Assembly (NCBI RefSeq): GCF_014201505.1
Contig: NZ_JACHEO010000002.1
Location: 1-64,000 of the forward strand
Reading direction: 5' to 3'
Source of the DNA: Desulfoprunum benzoelyticum
GTDB lineage: Bacteria > Desulfobacterota > Desulfobulbia > Desulfobulbales > Desulfocapsaceae
DNA: 64,000 nucleotides
Shown: positions 17,176 through 26,464 of the stretch, in pieces
Numbering within the stretch: position 1 is the stretch's first letter
How the letters are laid out: each line of letters starts with the position of its first letter
Notes under the pieces: model-generated
The model's database searches: none
Told to the model about the DNA's origin: nothing
Seen by the model: only the letters and a program-made list of their open reading frames with translations
Position numbers and translations under genes: made by a program

Positions 17176-18588
17176 TCAGCCGTGGAGGGGGTGGTCCACC
17201 GCCTTGAAGGCGGTCTCCACCATGATCTCCGCCAGGGTCGGATGGGCGTGGATGGTTTCGGCCAGCTGTGCCACCGTGGTGCCGCTGCGCAGTGCCAGCA
17301 CGGCCTCGGCGATCAGGTCGGTGGCGTGGGGACCGGCGATCTGGACGCCGAGGATCCGGCCGCTGGGCTGGTCGGCGACGATCTTGGCGAACCCGGCGAT
17401 CTCACCGATGACATGGGCCTTGCCGAGACTGCGGAAGTGGACGGTGTCGGCCCGGAACTGGCAGCCGCGGGCGGCGGCCTCGGTCTCCGTCAGGCCGACG
17501 GTGGCGATCTCGGGCATGGTGAAGATGGCGCCGGGGACATGGTCGTAGGCCATTTCGCGGCTGTCGCCGAGGCAGTTGGCGGCGGCGATCTCACCTTCCG
17601 TCGCGGCGACATGGGCGAGCATGATCCGGGCCGGGCCGAGGATATCGCCGATGGCGTAGACCTTGGGGTTGCTGGTCCGCAACTGCGCATCGGCCATAAT
17701 CCAGCCGCGGGCGTCGCAGTCGACCCCGATCCGCTCCAGGCCGATCCCGGCGCTGTTGGGTTCCCGGCCGATGCAGACCAGCAGCTTGTCGCACGATTCC
17801 TGCAGCGGCCCGCCGTAAGGGGCGGCGCCGGCCGGGCCGAGCCGCAGTTCAAGCCGCGCTCCGACCGGGGTGGCCGCCAGGACGGTGGCGCCGGTCAGCA
17901 CCCGGATCTTGCGCTTCTTCATCTCCCGCAGCAGCAGCTTGCTGCACTCTTCGTCCACCGACGGCAGGGGCAGGATCCGGTCCATCGCCTCGATCAGGGT
18001 TACCCGGCTGCCGAGGCCGGCGAAGATGCAGGCCAGTTCGCAGCCGATGACGCCGCCGCCGACGATGGCCAGCGACGCGGGGATGGCCTGAAGGGAAAAG
18101 ATATCATCGCTCGACAGGATCCGGTGGCAGTCGAAGGGGAAGGCGGCGATCGGGGCCGGCCGGCTGCCGGTGGCGACGATCAGCCGGTCCCAGGTGATCG
18201 CGATCTCCTCACCGGTGGCGGCGGCAACCGCCAGTTCGTGCATGGCGCTGATCCGACCGCTACCGGCGACGACCCGGATGCCATGCTTCTGCAGCAGGTT
18301 GCGGATGCCGCCGGCCTGGATGGCGATGATCCGCTCCTTTCTGGCGACCAGGGCCGCCATGTCGCAGCGGGCGGCGGGGTCGGCGGCGATGGCGAATTCG
18401 CCGGCGTTGCGGATTGTCGCGAGGGTATCGGCGCTCTGCTTGAAGATCTTCGAGGGGATGCAGCCCCAGTTCAGACAGGTGCCGCCGATAGGCCCTTTTT
18501 CAACCAGGGTGACGCTGGCGCCCGACTGGGCGGCGCGGATAGCGGCGACATAGCCGCCGGTTCCGGCGCCGAGGATGGCGATCTGCAT
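17176..18588 (-). CDS. lpdA: dihydrolipoyl dehydrogenase
   Basis: 470-aa flavoprotein disulfide reductase that reoxidises dihydrolipoyl groups with NAD+. The FAD-binding GAGTGGYVAA is at the N-terminus and the redox disulfide GGTCLNWGCIPSK gives Cys38 and Cys43. The NAD-binding GGGVIGCELA is central and the C-terminal HAHPTLAEIM supplies the active-site His and Glu. GGAGG precedes the ATG. It is divergent from gcvT-gcvH-gcvPA-gcvPB and so very likely supplies the L-protein for the glycine cleavage system. Confidence 0.95.
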   Translation of the reverse strand: MQIAILGAGTGGYVAAIRAAQSGASVTLVEKGPIGGTCLNWGCIPSKIFKQSADTLATIRNAGEFAIAADPAARCDMAALVARKERIIAIQAGGIRNLLQKHGIRVVAGSGRISAMHELAVAAATGEEIAITWDRLIVATGSRPAPIAAFPFDCHRILSSDDIFSLQAIPASLAIVGGGVIGCELACIFAGLGSRVTLIEAMDRILPLPSVDEECSKLLLREMKKRKIRVLTGATVLAATPVGARLELRLGPAGAAPYGGPLQESCDKLLVCIGREPNSAGIGLERIGVDCDARGWIMADAQLRTSNPKVYAIGDILGPARIMLAHVAATEGEIAAANCLGDSREMAYDHVPGAIFTMPEIATVGLTETEAAARGCQFRADTVHFRSLGKAHVIGEIAGFAKIVADQPSGRILGVQIAGPHATDLIAEAVLALRSGTTVAQLAETIHAHPTLAEIMVETAFKAVDHPLHG

Positions 18589-18931
18589 TGGCGGTCTCCT
18601 CCCGATCGTTGCGGAATCCGTAATAAAATCTCACCCAAAAGGATGATGTTGTCTATTTTTAGTAGTGACATTGACAATATAGCCAGTATAGCGTAGCTTT
18701 TTTATTAAAAGCAAGACCTGTTGCAACCTGGACGAAGCCTCAATCACCTCCAGGACGGCCGGACGCCGCGCAAGAAGATCGCTGCGGCGGTCCCGGGCCA
18801 GCAGGCGGCGACGATCGACAATGTCGCCGCGGTCGAGACCTTTTTCGTCAACAGGAGTTGCAATCTCAAGCTGCCGCTGACCCGCTGAGCGGGGCGCGGC
18901 TGCCGCCGAAGACAACAGGCGAGGTGAGACG
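18589..18931. other. lpdA-gcvT divergent intergenic region
   Basis: 343 bases. The left half is AT-rich and carries a TTGACA at 18671-18676 (plus strand), with no good minus 10 at the right distance. The right half is GC-rich and contains a coding-like fragment (18712-18888) described separately. No glycine riboswitch was recognised by eye, although that is a common control element for gcv operons. Confidence 0.4.
18712..18888 (+). pseudogene. possible 3' remnant of an unidentified gene
   Basis: A 58-codon frame opens directly after an in-frame TAA and has no ATG near its beginning. It ends with TGA and has strongly GC-biased third positions from about codon 14 on, like real genes here. Its C-terminal residues read VETFFVNRSCNLKLPLTR. 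The start SLNHLQDGRTPRKK vaguely recalls transposase tails, but this is not secure. It sits between lpdA and gcvT where a promoter would be expected. It may be a decayed gene end or chance. Confidence 0.25.
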
Positions 18932-20206
18932 ATGGACGAATCGCGAACGACGCCGCTGCATCGATGGCATCTCGAACATGGAGCCAACATGGCCCGCTTC
19001 GGGGGCTATGACATGCCGCTGTGGTATCCGGCCGGGGCCAGGGCCGAACACCTGGCGGTCATCGAAGCCGCCGGGATCTTCGACACCAGCCACATGGCGG
19101 TGCTCGGTCTGCGGGGGGACGGGGCGAGGGACCTGCTCCAGCGCAGCTTCACCAAGGACCTGGACCGCTGCCAGGGCCGGGACAAGGGCCCGCTGCCAGT
19201 CGGCCGCGGCGTCTACGGGGTCTTTCTCGCCGCCGACGGTACGGTCATCGATGACGCCATCGTCTACCGCCTGGATCAGGCGGCGTGGATGGTGGTGGTC
19301 AACGCCGGCATGGGAGCGTTGGTGGGCGGTCATCTCGAGCGCCAGGGCGGGGCCGGGGTCCGGATCACCGACTATTCCGACCGCCTCGGCAAGATGGACC
19401 TCCAGGGGCCGTTGGCCGCCAGGATCCTCGCCGCGGTTCTCCATGACCCTGGTCCGGTCCTGGCCGGCATGAGGTATTTTTCCTGCAAGGGCGGCTTCGG
19501 TGAGATACAGACCCCGATGCCGGTGCGACTGCGCGACGGTACGCCGCTGCTGCTGTCGCGGACCGGCTACACCGGTGAGTTCGGTTTCGAGCTGTTCGTC
19601 GCCGGCGACCGGATCGAGCCGCTGTGGCAGACGGTGCTGGCCGCCGGCAGGGATCTCGGCCTGCTGCCCTGCGGCCTGGCCGCCCGCGACTCGCTCCGCA
19701 CCGGCGCGGTTCTGCCTCTGTCCCATCAGGACATCGGCCCGTGGCCCTTCGTCAACAATCCCTGGCTGTTCGCCCTGCCGTGGGGCGACGGGGGCAAGGG
19801 CTTCAGCAAGGATTTCCTCGGCGCCCAGGCCCTGCGCGACGATCCGGGCGATGCGTTCACCCTGCCCTTTGCCGGCTTCGATCCGCGAAAGATCACGGTC
19901 GGAAAAGACACCTTTGTAACCGATCTGCGAGGTGATACAATAGGTCAGGTCCTGACCTGCGTCACCGATATGGCGATCGACCGGGTCGGTGCGATCATCG
20001 TCAGCAAGGCGACTCCACCCGCCGCGGGCCGGCCCGCCGACTTCAAGCCGCGCGGTCTCAGCTGCGGTTTCATCAAGGTCAACCGGCCGTTGGCTATCGG
20101 CGACGTGGTCGTGATCACCGACGGCCGGCGGCGGATCAGAGTCGAGATCCGCAACGACATCCGGCCCCACAGGTCGGCGCGGCACCCCATAACCTCAATG
20201 CTGTAA
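18932..20206 (+). CDS. gcvT: glycine cleavage system T-protein (aminomethyltransferase)
   Basis: 424-aa folate-dependent enzyme taking the aminomethyl group from lipoyl-H-protein, releasing ammonia and 5,10-methylene-THF. Family landmarks are GANMARFGGYDMPLWYP near the start, FDTSHMAVLGLRG (residues about 50-62), the SRTGYTGEFGFELF motif near residue 210 and GLAARDSLRTGAVLPL near 250. At 424 residues it is longer than E. coli GcvT (364), with extra sequence mainly in the last third. GAGGTGA precedes the ATG. It is first of a gcvT-H-PA-PB-lipB-lipA operon. Confidence 0.93.
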   Translation: MDESRTTPLHRWHLEHGANMARFGGYDMPLWYPAGARAEHLAVIEAAGIFDTSHMAVLGLRGDGARDLLQRSFTKDLDRCQGRDKGPLPVGRGVYGVFLAADGTVIDDAIVYRLDQAAWMVVVNAGMGALVGGHLERQGGAGVRITDYSDRLGKMDLQGPLAARILAAVLHDPGPVLAGMRYFSCKGGFGEIQTPMPVRLRDGTPLLLSRTGYTGEFGFELFVAGDRIEPLWQTVLAAGRDLGLLPCGLAARDSLRTGAVLPLSHQDIGPWPFVNNPWLFALPWGDGGKGFSKDFLGAQALRDDPGDAFTLPFAGFDPRKITVGKDTFVTDLRGDTIGQVLTCVTDMAIDRVGAIIVSKATPPAAGRPADFKPRGLSCGFIKVNRPLAIGDVVVITDGRRRIRVEIRNDIRPHRSARHPITSML

Positions 20207-20228
20207 AACCGATTGGAGGATGGAGACG

Positions 20229-20624
20229 ATGAAGGATTTGAGCGAACTCGATTTTCCCGAGACCGTGCGCTACACCGAGGATCACGAATGGGCGGCCGTC
20301 GACGGCGAGGTCGTGCGGATCGGGGTCAGCGACTACGCCCAGGATCAGCTGGGGGATATTGTCTATGTCGAGATGCCGGAGATCGGCGACATCTTCGAGA
20401 AGGGCGACGAGTTCGGCACCCTGGAGTCGGTGAAGGCCGTTTCCGAGATCTATATGCCGGTGGGCGGCGAGGTCGTTGCGGTCAACGAGGTCCTGGTCGA
20501 CACGCCGGAATTGATCAACCAGGACCCGTACGGCGCCTGGATTGTCGAGATCCGGGCGACCGATGTCGGCGAGTATGATGAGCTGATGTCGGCCGAGGAC
20601 TATATCGAGATGCTGAGGGGCTGA
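20229..20624 (+). CDS. gcvH: glycine cleavage system H-protein
   Basis: 131 aa from the ATG at 20229, which is 9 bases after GGAGG; an upstream ATG at 20220 touches that ribosome site and is less likely. The lipoylated residue is Lys69 in TLESVKAVSEIY. The rest follows the lipoyl-domain pattern (YTEDHEWA, IGVSDYAQDQLGDIVYVEMP). It shuttles the aminomethyl group between P- and T-proteins and reducing equivalents to lpdA. It lies 22 bases after gcvT and 3 before gcvPA. Confidence 0.96.
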   Translation: MKDLSELDFPETVRYTEDHEWAAVDGEVVRIGVSDYAQDQLGDIVYVEMPEIGDIFEKGDEFGTLESVKAVSEIYMPVGGEVVAVNEVLVDTPELINQDPYGAWIVEIRATDVGEYDELMSAEDYIEMLRG

Positions 20625-20627
20625 GCC

Positions 20628-21962
20628 ATGCGCTATCTGCCCCATACGCCGGAAGAAATCCGGGAGATGCTGGCGGCGATCGGTCGCTCCGACCTCGACG
20701 ATCTGTTCATCTCGATTCCGGCCGACTGCCGCTGCGACGGGGTGATTGCGGTCCCGGCGGCGCTGACCGAGTGGCAGCTGAGCGACCTGATGCGGGACAT
20801 CGCCGCGACGATGACCGTTCGTCCGGATCACTGCGTGCTGGTCGGGGCCGGCCGCTACCATCACCACATCCCGGAGATCGTGCGCTCCCTCGCCGGCCGC
20901 TCGGAGTTCCTGACCTCCTATACCCCCTATCAACCGGAGATGGCCCAGGGCACCCTGCAGGGCATCTTCGAGTACCAGACCCTGACTGCCCGGCTGCTCG
21001 GCCTCGACGTCGCCAACGCCTCCCTCTATGACGGCGCCTCGGCCCTGGCCGAGGGGCTGCTGATGGGCCTGAGGATCGTCAAGCGCAGTCGCCGGGTGGC
21101 GGTTTCGACCGCCGTTCATCCCCACTATCGCGAAGTCGTCAGGTCCTACCTGCGGCCGACCGGCTACGAGATCATCGACCTGCCGTTCGGCGCCGACGGC
21201 CGCACAGACCTTTCCCTGCTGCAGGGGATCGACGGCCTGGCGGCGGTGGCCCTCCAGTCCCCCAACTTCTTCGGCGTGGTCGAGGACCTCGCCCGGGCCG
21301 CAGATCCCGTCCATGATGCCGGGGCGCTGCTGGTTACGGCGTTCACCGAACCACTGGCCTACGGGCTGTACCGCAACCCCGGCCAGGACGGGGCCGATAT
21401 CGCCTGCGGCGAAGGGCAGAGCCTCGGCCTGCCGGTGTCGTTCGGCGGGGCGGCGCTCGGCATGTTCGCCTGCCGCGGCGAGTTTGTCCGCAGCATGCCG
21501 GGGCGGCTGGTCGGGGAGACCGTCGATTGCGAGGGCCGGCGCGGCTACGTCCTGACACTGTCGACCCGCGAACAGCATATCCGCCGCGAGAAGGCGACCT
21601 CGAACATCTGCTCGAACCAGGGCCTGTGCGCGCTGACGACGGCGATCTACATGGCCGCGCTCGGCGGCGGCGGCCTGCGGCAGCTGGCCAGGCAAAACTA
21701 CGATCGGAGCGAATATCTCAAGGCCGGACTGGTCGGGGCCGGGGCCGAACTGGTGTTCGGCGGCCCGACCTTCAATGAGTTCGTTCTCCGCTTCGGCGAC
21801 GATTTTGCGCCGGTGCGGCAACGGCTGCAGGAGCGGGGGATCGTCGCCGGAATCGAGCTCGGCGCCTCCTATCCGCAGCTTGCCGACTGCTGGCTGTTCT
21901 GTGTCACCGAAAAGGCGATGAAGAGGGATCTGGACACGGTCATCAGCGAGGTGCGGCCATGA
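20628..21962 (+). CDS. gcvPA: glycine dehydrogenase (decarboxylating) subunit 1
   Basis: 444-aa N-terminal half of the split P-protein. It begins with RYLPHTPEEIREML, the family's usual opening, and includes RSEFLTSYTPYQPEMAQGTLQGIFEYQT and DGASALAEGLLMGLR. With GcvPB it forms the alpha2beta2 PLP enzyme that decarboxylates glycine. It lacks the PLP lysine, which is in GcvPB. The split form is normal in many anaerobes and is not a frameshift. The stop overlaps gcvPB as ATGA. Confidence 0.95.
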   Translation: MRYLPHTPEEIREMLAAIGRSDLDDLFISIPADCRCDGVIAVPAALTEWQLSDLMRDIAATMTVRPDHCVLVGAGRYHHHIPEIVRSLAGRSEFLTSYTPYQPEMAQGTLQGIFEYQTLTARLLGLDVANASLYDGASALAEGLLMGLRIVKRSRRVAVSTAVHPHYREVVRSYLRPTGYEIIDLPFGADGRTDLSLLQGIDGLAAVALQSPNFFGVVEDLARAADPVHDAGALLVTAFTEPLAYGLYRNPGQDGADIACGEGQSLGLPVSFGGAALGMFACRGEFVRSMPGRLVGETVDCEGRRGYVLTLSTREQHIRREKATSNICSNQGLCALTTAIYMAALGGGGLRQLARQNYDRSEYLKAGLVGAGAELVFGGPTFNEFVLRFGDDFAPVRQRLQERGIVAGIELGASYPQLADCWLFCVTEKAMKRDLDTVISEVRP

Positions 21963-23416
21963 ACGGGATCGTCGGGGCCAGCGGCCTGATACTGGATGAA
22001 CTCCTGCTGTGGGAAAAGGGCGGCAAGGGGAGGCGGGGGATGAGCATGGTGGCGGCCGAGGTGCCGGAGGCGCCGATCGCCCCCGAGCTCTGCGGCGAGG
22101 GCCCCGATTTCCCCGACCTCAGCGAGATCGACGTGGTGCGCCATTACACCCGCCTGTCGCAGTGGAACTTCGGCGTCGATTCCGGCATGTACCCGCTCGG
22201 GTCCTGCACGATGAAGTACAACCCCAAGCTCAATGACCGTCTGGCGGCGACGCCGGAGATCGCCTGCGTCCACCCGATGCTCGACGATGCCAGTTGCCAG
22301 GGGGTGCTGCGGATCATGTTCGAGCTCCAGCAGTTCCTGGCGGCGATCACCGGCCTCGATGCCGTTTCGCTCCAGCCGGCGGCCGGGGCCCAGGGGGAAC
22401 TGGCGGGGATGCTGATCTTTGCCGCCTGGTTTCAAAGCCGCGGTGAGCGTCGGACCAAGATCCTGATCCCGGACACCGCCCACGGCACCAACCCGGCCAG
22501 TGCCGCCCTCTGCGGCTTCACCCCTGTGCCGCTGAAGTCCGGCGCCGACGGCCGGCTGGCGGTCGAGACGGTGGCGGCGGCGATGGACGGCGAAACCGCC
22601 GGCATCATGCTCACCAATCCCAACACCCTCGGCATCTTCGAGAGCAATATCCGTGCGATCGCCGATGTCGTCCACTCCGGTGGCGGTCTGGTCTACGGCG
22701 ACGGCGCCAACATGAACGCCGTCATGGGCATCGCCGATGCCGGCAAATGCGGCATCGACGTCATGCACCTCAACCTCCATAAGACCTTTTCGACCCCGCA
22801 TGGCGGCGGGGGGCCGGGGGCCGGGCCGGTCTGCGTGGTGCGGGTGCTGGAGCCGTTTCTGCCGGGGCCGCGGGTCGTGCAGGACGACGGCGGCTACCGC
22901 CTGGCCGCCGGCGGCCCGGAGTCGATCGGCCGACTCCATGCCTTCCACGGCAATTTCAGCGTCCTGGTCCGGGCCTGGGCCTATATCCGCAGCATGGGGC
23001 CGGAGAATCTGCGCCAGGCCAGCCGGCTGGCGGTGCTGAACGCCAATTATCTCAAGGAACGGCTCAAGGGGACGCTGCACCTGCCCTACGACCAGCCGAG
23101 CCTGCACGAGTGCGTCTTCTCCGATCTGCTGCAGCACGGCGCCGGGGTCACGACCCTCGATATCGCCAAACGGCTGATCGATTACGGCTACCATCCGCCG
23201 ACGATCTATTTTCCGCTGGTGGTGCCGGGGGCGATCATGATCGAGCCCACCGAGACCGAATGCCGGGATGATCTCGACCAGTTTGTCGCCGCGCTCAAGG
23301 CCGTGGTCCAGGAGGCTCGGGACAACCCCGAGCTGCTGCGCCAGGCGCCGGTGCGCACCAAGGTCCGGCGGCTCGACGAGACCCGGGCCGCCCGCCATCC
23401 CTGCCTCCGCGGTTAG
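21959..23416 (+). CDS. gcvPB: glycine dehydrogenase (decarboxylating) subunit 2
   Basis: 485-aa PLP-carrying half of glycine dehydrogenase. The PLP-binding lysine is in HLNLHKTFSTPHGGGGPG (about residue 275), preceded by DTAHGTNPASAA and the LTNPNTLGIFE block. GSCTMKYNPK near residue 82 is typical of the family. Translation is coupled to gcvPA through ATGA. Together with gcvT, gcvH and lpdA it completes glycine cleavage, giving one-carbon units, NH3, CO2 and NADH. Confidence 0.95.
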   Translation: MNGIVGASGLILDELLLWEKGGKGRRGMSMVAAEVPEAPIAPELCGEGPDFPDLSEIDVVRHYTRLSQWNFGVDSGMYPLGSCTMKYNPKLNDRLAATPEIACVHPMLDDASCQGVLRIMFELQQFLAAITGLDAVSLQPAAGAQGELAGMLIFAAWFQSRGERRTKILIPDTAHGTNPASAALCGFTPVPLKSGADGRLAVETVAAAMDGETAGIMLTNPNTLGIFESNIRAIADVVHSGGGLVYGDGANMNAVMGIADAGKCGIDVMHLNLHKTFSTPHGGGGPGAGPVCVVRVLEPFLPGPRVVQDDGGYRLAAGGPESIGRLHAFHGNFSVLVRAWAYIRSMGPENLRQASRLAVLNANYLKERLKGTLHLPYDQPSLHECVFSDLLQHGAGVTTLDIAKRLIDYGYHPPTIYFPLVVPGAIMIEPTETECRDDLDQFVAALKAVVQEARDNPELLRQAPVRTKVRRLDETRAARHPCLRG

Positions 23417-23418
23417 CG

Positions 23419-24099
23419 ATGGCGATCCGGCTCTGCCGCCTGGGGCTGGTCGACTACCAGGCCGTGCACCAGCTGCAGCTGCGGCTGGTCGCGGCGCGGC
23501 TGGCGGGAGCGGAGGACGACGTCATCCTGGTGACCGAACACCCGCCGGTGTTCACCCTCGGCCGGCGCGGCCGTCGTGACCATCTGCTGGTCTCCGAATC
23601 CTTTCTCGCCGCGCACGGGATCGAGTTGATCCATATCGAGCGGGGCGGCGATATCACCTACCACGGCCCGGGGCAACTTGTCATCTATCCGGTGCTCGAT
23701 CTCCGGCGGCTGCGCCGCTCGATCACCGAGCATGTCGGCGCTCTGGAGGAGCTGATGCTGCGCCTGGCCGCCGACTGCGGCGTTACCGCCGTCCGCGATG
23801 GCCGCGGCCGCGGGATCTGGTGCGGCGGCGCCAAGCTCGGCAGCGTCGGCATCGCCGTCCGCCACGGTGTCGCCTGCCACGGGCTGGCGCTCAATGTCGC
23901 TCCGGACCTGCTGCCCTTCACCTGGATCAATCCCTGCGGACTGAGCGGGGTGCGGATGACCTCGCTGGCCAGGGAGAGCGGCCGGGAGGTGACTGTTCAT
24001 TGGGTCACCCGGCACCTGCTGCAGATCCTGCAGGACCTGCTCGGCCGGCCGGTTGCAGCGATCGACCGCCTCGAGCTGCCGTGGCCGGAGGTGGCCTGA
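23419..24099 (+). CDS. lipB: octanoyltransferase
   Basis: 226-aa enzyme that moves octanoyl groups from acyl carrier protein to apo-lipoyl domains. Visible family motifs are EHPPVFTLGRRG, ERGGDITYHGPGQLVIYP, the catalytic Lys in WCGGAKLGSVGIAV (about residue 139) and the catalytic Cys in INPCGLSGVRMTSL (about 174). It starts 2 bases after gcvPB and its stop overlaps lipA as TGATG. Its job here is to lipoylate GcvH. Confidence 0.94.
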   Translation: MAIRLCRLGLVDYQAVHQLQLRLVAARLAGAEDDVILVTEHPPVFTLGRRGRRDHLLVSESFLAAHGIELIHIERGGDITYHGPGQLVIYPVLDLRRLRRSITEHVGALEELMLRLAADCGVTAVRDGRGRGIWCGGAKLGSVGIAVRHGVACHGLALNVAPDLLPFTWINPCGLSGVRMTSLARESGREVTVHWVTRHLLQILQDLLGRPVAAIDRLELPWPEVA

Positions 24100-25055
24100 T
24101 GGGTTGCGATCAGGCGGGGCTCAGGGGCGGCAAACCCTCGTGGCTGCGGCGGCGGCTGCCCTCCGGTCCGGAATACGAAAAGATGCGGCAACTGCTGCGG
24201 ACCAGGGAATTGCATACCGTCTGCCAGGAGGCCCACTGTCCGAACCAGTTCGAGTGCTACGCCAGGGGCGCCGCCACCTTCATGATCCTCGGCGACCGCT
24301 GCAGCCGCAGCTGCCGGTTCTGCGCCGTGCGCCACGAACCGCCGGGGCCGCTCGATCCGGGTGAACCGGAGCGGGTGGCCGAGGCGGTGGCGCTGCTCGG
24401 CCTCCGTTATGTGGTGATCACCTCGGTGACCCGGGACGATCTCCCCGACGGCGGGGCCTCGGTCTTTGCCGCCACCATCGAGGCAATCAGGGAGAAGAAG
24501 CCGACGGCCCTGATCGAGGTGCTGATCCCCGATCTCCAGGGGGACCGGCGGGCCCTCGAGACTATCCTCGCCGCCGGTCCCCAGGTGCTGAACCACAACG
24601 TCGAAACGGTGCCCCGCCTCTATCCCCAAGTCCGGCCCCAGGCCCGCTACGCCCGCTCGCTCGGATTGCTGGCGGCGGCCAAACTTTCGCGGCCGCAGCT
24701 GATCTGCAAATCCGGATTGATGCTCGGTCTCGGCGAAACCGGGGATGAACTGCGGCTGGTCTGGGGCGATCTGGTCCGGGCCGGCTGCGATCTGCTGACC
24801 ATGGGCCAGTATCTTCAGCCGTCGGCCGCCAACCTGCCGGTTGCCCGCTTCCTGCCGCCCGCAGAATTCGCCAGGCTGCGGGAGAAGGCCCTGGCCTGCG
24901 GGTTTGCCGGCGTCGCCGCCGGACCCTTCGTTCGCAGTTCGTATCAGGCTGAAGCGCTCTACCGGCAAACTCCGGCTCTTTTTAAGGGAAAAGGCGATTC
25001 AGAAAACCGCAACTCAACCTTTGGTGCCGCATATGGAACCAACCACACCGGATAA
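24099..25055 (+). CDS. lipA: lipoyl synthase
   Basis: 318-aa radical SAM enzyme inserting two sulfurs into octanoyl-lysine. The start is the ATG at 24099, overlapping lipB's TGA; an open frame upstream is only overlap with lipB. The auxiliary cluster Cys42, Cys47 and Cys53 (VCQEAHCPNQFEC) and the radical SAM CxxxCxxC Cys68, Cys72 and Cys75 are all present, as is the C-terminal RSSYQAE serine ligand. It is followed by about 25 less conserved residues. It sits in the gcv operon, as expected for supplying lipoyl-H-protein. Confidence 0.95.
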   Translation: MGCDQAGLRGGKPSWLRRRLPSGPEYEKMRQLLRTRELHTVCQEAHCPNQFECYARGAATFMILGDRCSRSCRFCAVRHEPPGPLDPGEPERVAEAVALLGLRYVVITSVTRDDLPDGGASVFAATIEAIREKKPTALIEVLIPDLQGDRRALETILAAGPQVLNHNVETVPRLYPQVRPQARYARSLGLLAAAKLSRPQLICKSGLMLGLGETGDELRLVWGDLVRAGCDLLTMGQYLQPSAANLPVARFLPPAEFARLREKALACGFAGVAAGPFVRSSYQAEALYRQTPALFKGKGDSENRNSTFGAAYGTNHTG

Positions 25056-25608
25056 CAAAGCGTATCCACAATCGTCTGGACATTTCCGCCTGCCGACGAT
25101 GCTGATGATCGCCGTTTGCGGCTTCTTGTCGCTGTTTCTGGCCGGATGCTCGGGGGAAAGCGAACTGGCGGCGGAGGGAGGGGGGATCAGGGCCTGTGGG
25201 CTGGTTACCCAGGCCGAGATGGAGACGATCATCGGTCGGCCGATGCAGATTCCCGAGGAGAAAACACAGAGAGACTCAACGACCTGTACCTATGTCAGTA
25301 CCGAGGAGACCGACGGGACCGAATATGACGTGATGGTTTCCGTTTCCCTGTTTGTCAGCGCCCATGGTGATGCTGATGCCGCTGTTGCGTATGAACGGTA
25401 TGTCACAAGCCTGAAAAAGGGGGCCGGCCTGGAGATGACGGAGGTTCAGGGTATCGGCCGAAAGGCCTGCTGGAACGAGGATGTCAGACAGCTGACGGTG
25501 TTTACCGATCGTCACATGTTGCTGTTGTCGGCCGGTCCGGGCGGCCAGGGGACACTTGAGATCAGCCGCAGAATAGTCGATACGGCATTGTCCCGTCTGC
25601 CGAAATAG
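25033..25608 (+). CDS. lipoprotein of unknown function (DUF3558-like)
   Basis: 191 aa from the ATG at 25033, overlapping lipA by 23 bases. A hydrophobic signal segment (about residues 23-40) ends in a lipobox FLAGC. The mature part reads ACGLVTQAEMETIIGRP, followed by a Cys in TTCTYVS, a pattern like DUF3558-type or related small lipoproteins with an internal disulfide. A Met at 25099 gives a shorter signal peptide and is an alternative start. Function unknown. It is convergent with znuB, only 10 bases away. Confidence 0.65.
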   Translation: MEPTTPDNKAYPQSSGHFRLPTMLMIAVCGFLSLFLAGCSGESELAAEGGGIRACGLVTQAEMETIIGRPMQIPEEKTQRDSTTCTYVSTEETDGTEYDVMVSVSLFVSAHGDADAAVAYERYVTSLKKGAGLEMTEVQGIGRKACWNEDVRQLTVFTDRHMLLLSAGPGGQGTLEISRRIVDTALSRLPK

Positions 25609-25618
25609 AGAGAGACCG

Positions 25619-26464
25619 TCACTTGCGACCCACCGCCTTCAGGCCGAGGAGGGCGAGGAGATAGGCCGCCGCGGCAAAGAGAATGATGACCGGGCCGCTC
25701 GGCAGGTCAAGGCTGTAGCTCGTCCCCAGGCCGAGAATGACGAAGAGGATGCAGAAGACTGTCGACAGCACCATCATCTGCAGAATATTGCGGGCAAAAT
25801 TACCGGCGATGGCCGCCGGCAGGGTCAACAGGGCAATGACCATGACGATGCCGACGATTCGCACCAGCAGGACGATGGTCAACGCCACCAGGCAGAGCAG
25901 CAGCAGGTACAGCCAGTGGGTGCGGATGCCGCGCAGCTGGGCGTATTCCTCGTCGAAGCAGATGGCGAGAAAGGTGTTGTAAAAAAAACCGATGATGCCG
26001 ATGACCAGGACGTCAAGGGCGAGAACGAGATAGAAGTCGGTTCGGGTGATGAGCAGGATATTGCCGAAAAGGTAGCTCATCGGGTCGCTGTAGCCCGGGG
26101 TTTTGGCGATGAACAGGAGGCCGGCGGCCATCCCGACCGACCACAGGGCGCCGATGACGCTGTCCTCGCGCTGTTTGGCGTACATGCTGACCACCGCCAG
26201 AATCAGCGAGGCCAGGAGGGCGACGACGATGGCCCCGTGCAGCGGCCCGAACCAACTGATGCCGAGGGCGTTCTGGAGATAAAGCCCGGCCCCGACCCCG
26301 CCGAGGATGCAGTGGGAGATGGCGCCGGCGATGTAGCTGATGCGGCGGACCACGACGTAGGTGCCGATCACGCCGAAGGGGATCGAGGCGAAGATCCCGG
26401 TGAGCACGGCATAGCGGAAGAAGGGAAGGCTGGGATCGGTGAGGGCCGCGAGAAACTCAATCAT
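25619..26464 (-). CDS. znuB: zinc/manganese ABC transporter permease (ZnuB-like)
   Basis: 281-aa integral membrane protein with about eight hydrophobic helices, of the ABC-3 family. Landmarks are RRISYIAGAISHCILGGVGAG near residue 45, the DPMSYLFGNILL loop and GTSYSLDLPSGPVIILFAA near the C-terminus. It overlaps znuC by 8 bases and ends the RHH-znuA-znuC-znuB operon. The metal is most likely Zn(II), given the regulator and the binding protein's His-rich loop, although Mn is possible for this family. Confidence 0.9.
   Translation of the reverse strand: MIEFLAALTDPSLPFFRYAVLTGIFASIPFGVIGTYVVVRRISYIAGAISHCILGGVGAGLYLQNALGISWFGPLHGAIVVALLASLILAVVSMYAKQREDSVIGALWSVGMAAGLLFIAKTPGYSDPMSYLFGNILLITRTDFYLVLALDVLVIGIIGFFYNTFLAICFDEEYAQLRGIRTHWLYLLLLCLVALTIVLLVRIVGIVMVIALLTLPAAIAGNFARNILQMMVLSTVFCILFVILGLGTSYSLDLPSGPVIILFAAAAYLLALLGLKAVGRK

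Noticed and set aside
18589-18931. Glycine riboswitch upstream of gcvT
   Set aside because: Expected by analogy with other gcv operons, but no convincing tandem aptamer pattern could be seen; a covariance search would be needed.
20628-23416. Possible frameshift splitting gcvP
   Set aside because: Both halves are full-length GcvPA and GcvPB with an ATGA junction; the two-subunit P-protein is a normal form.
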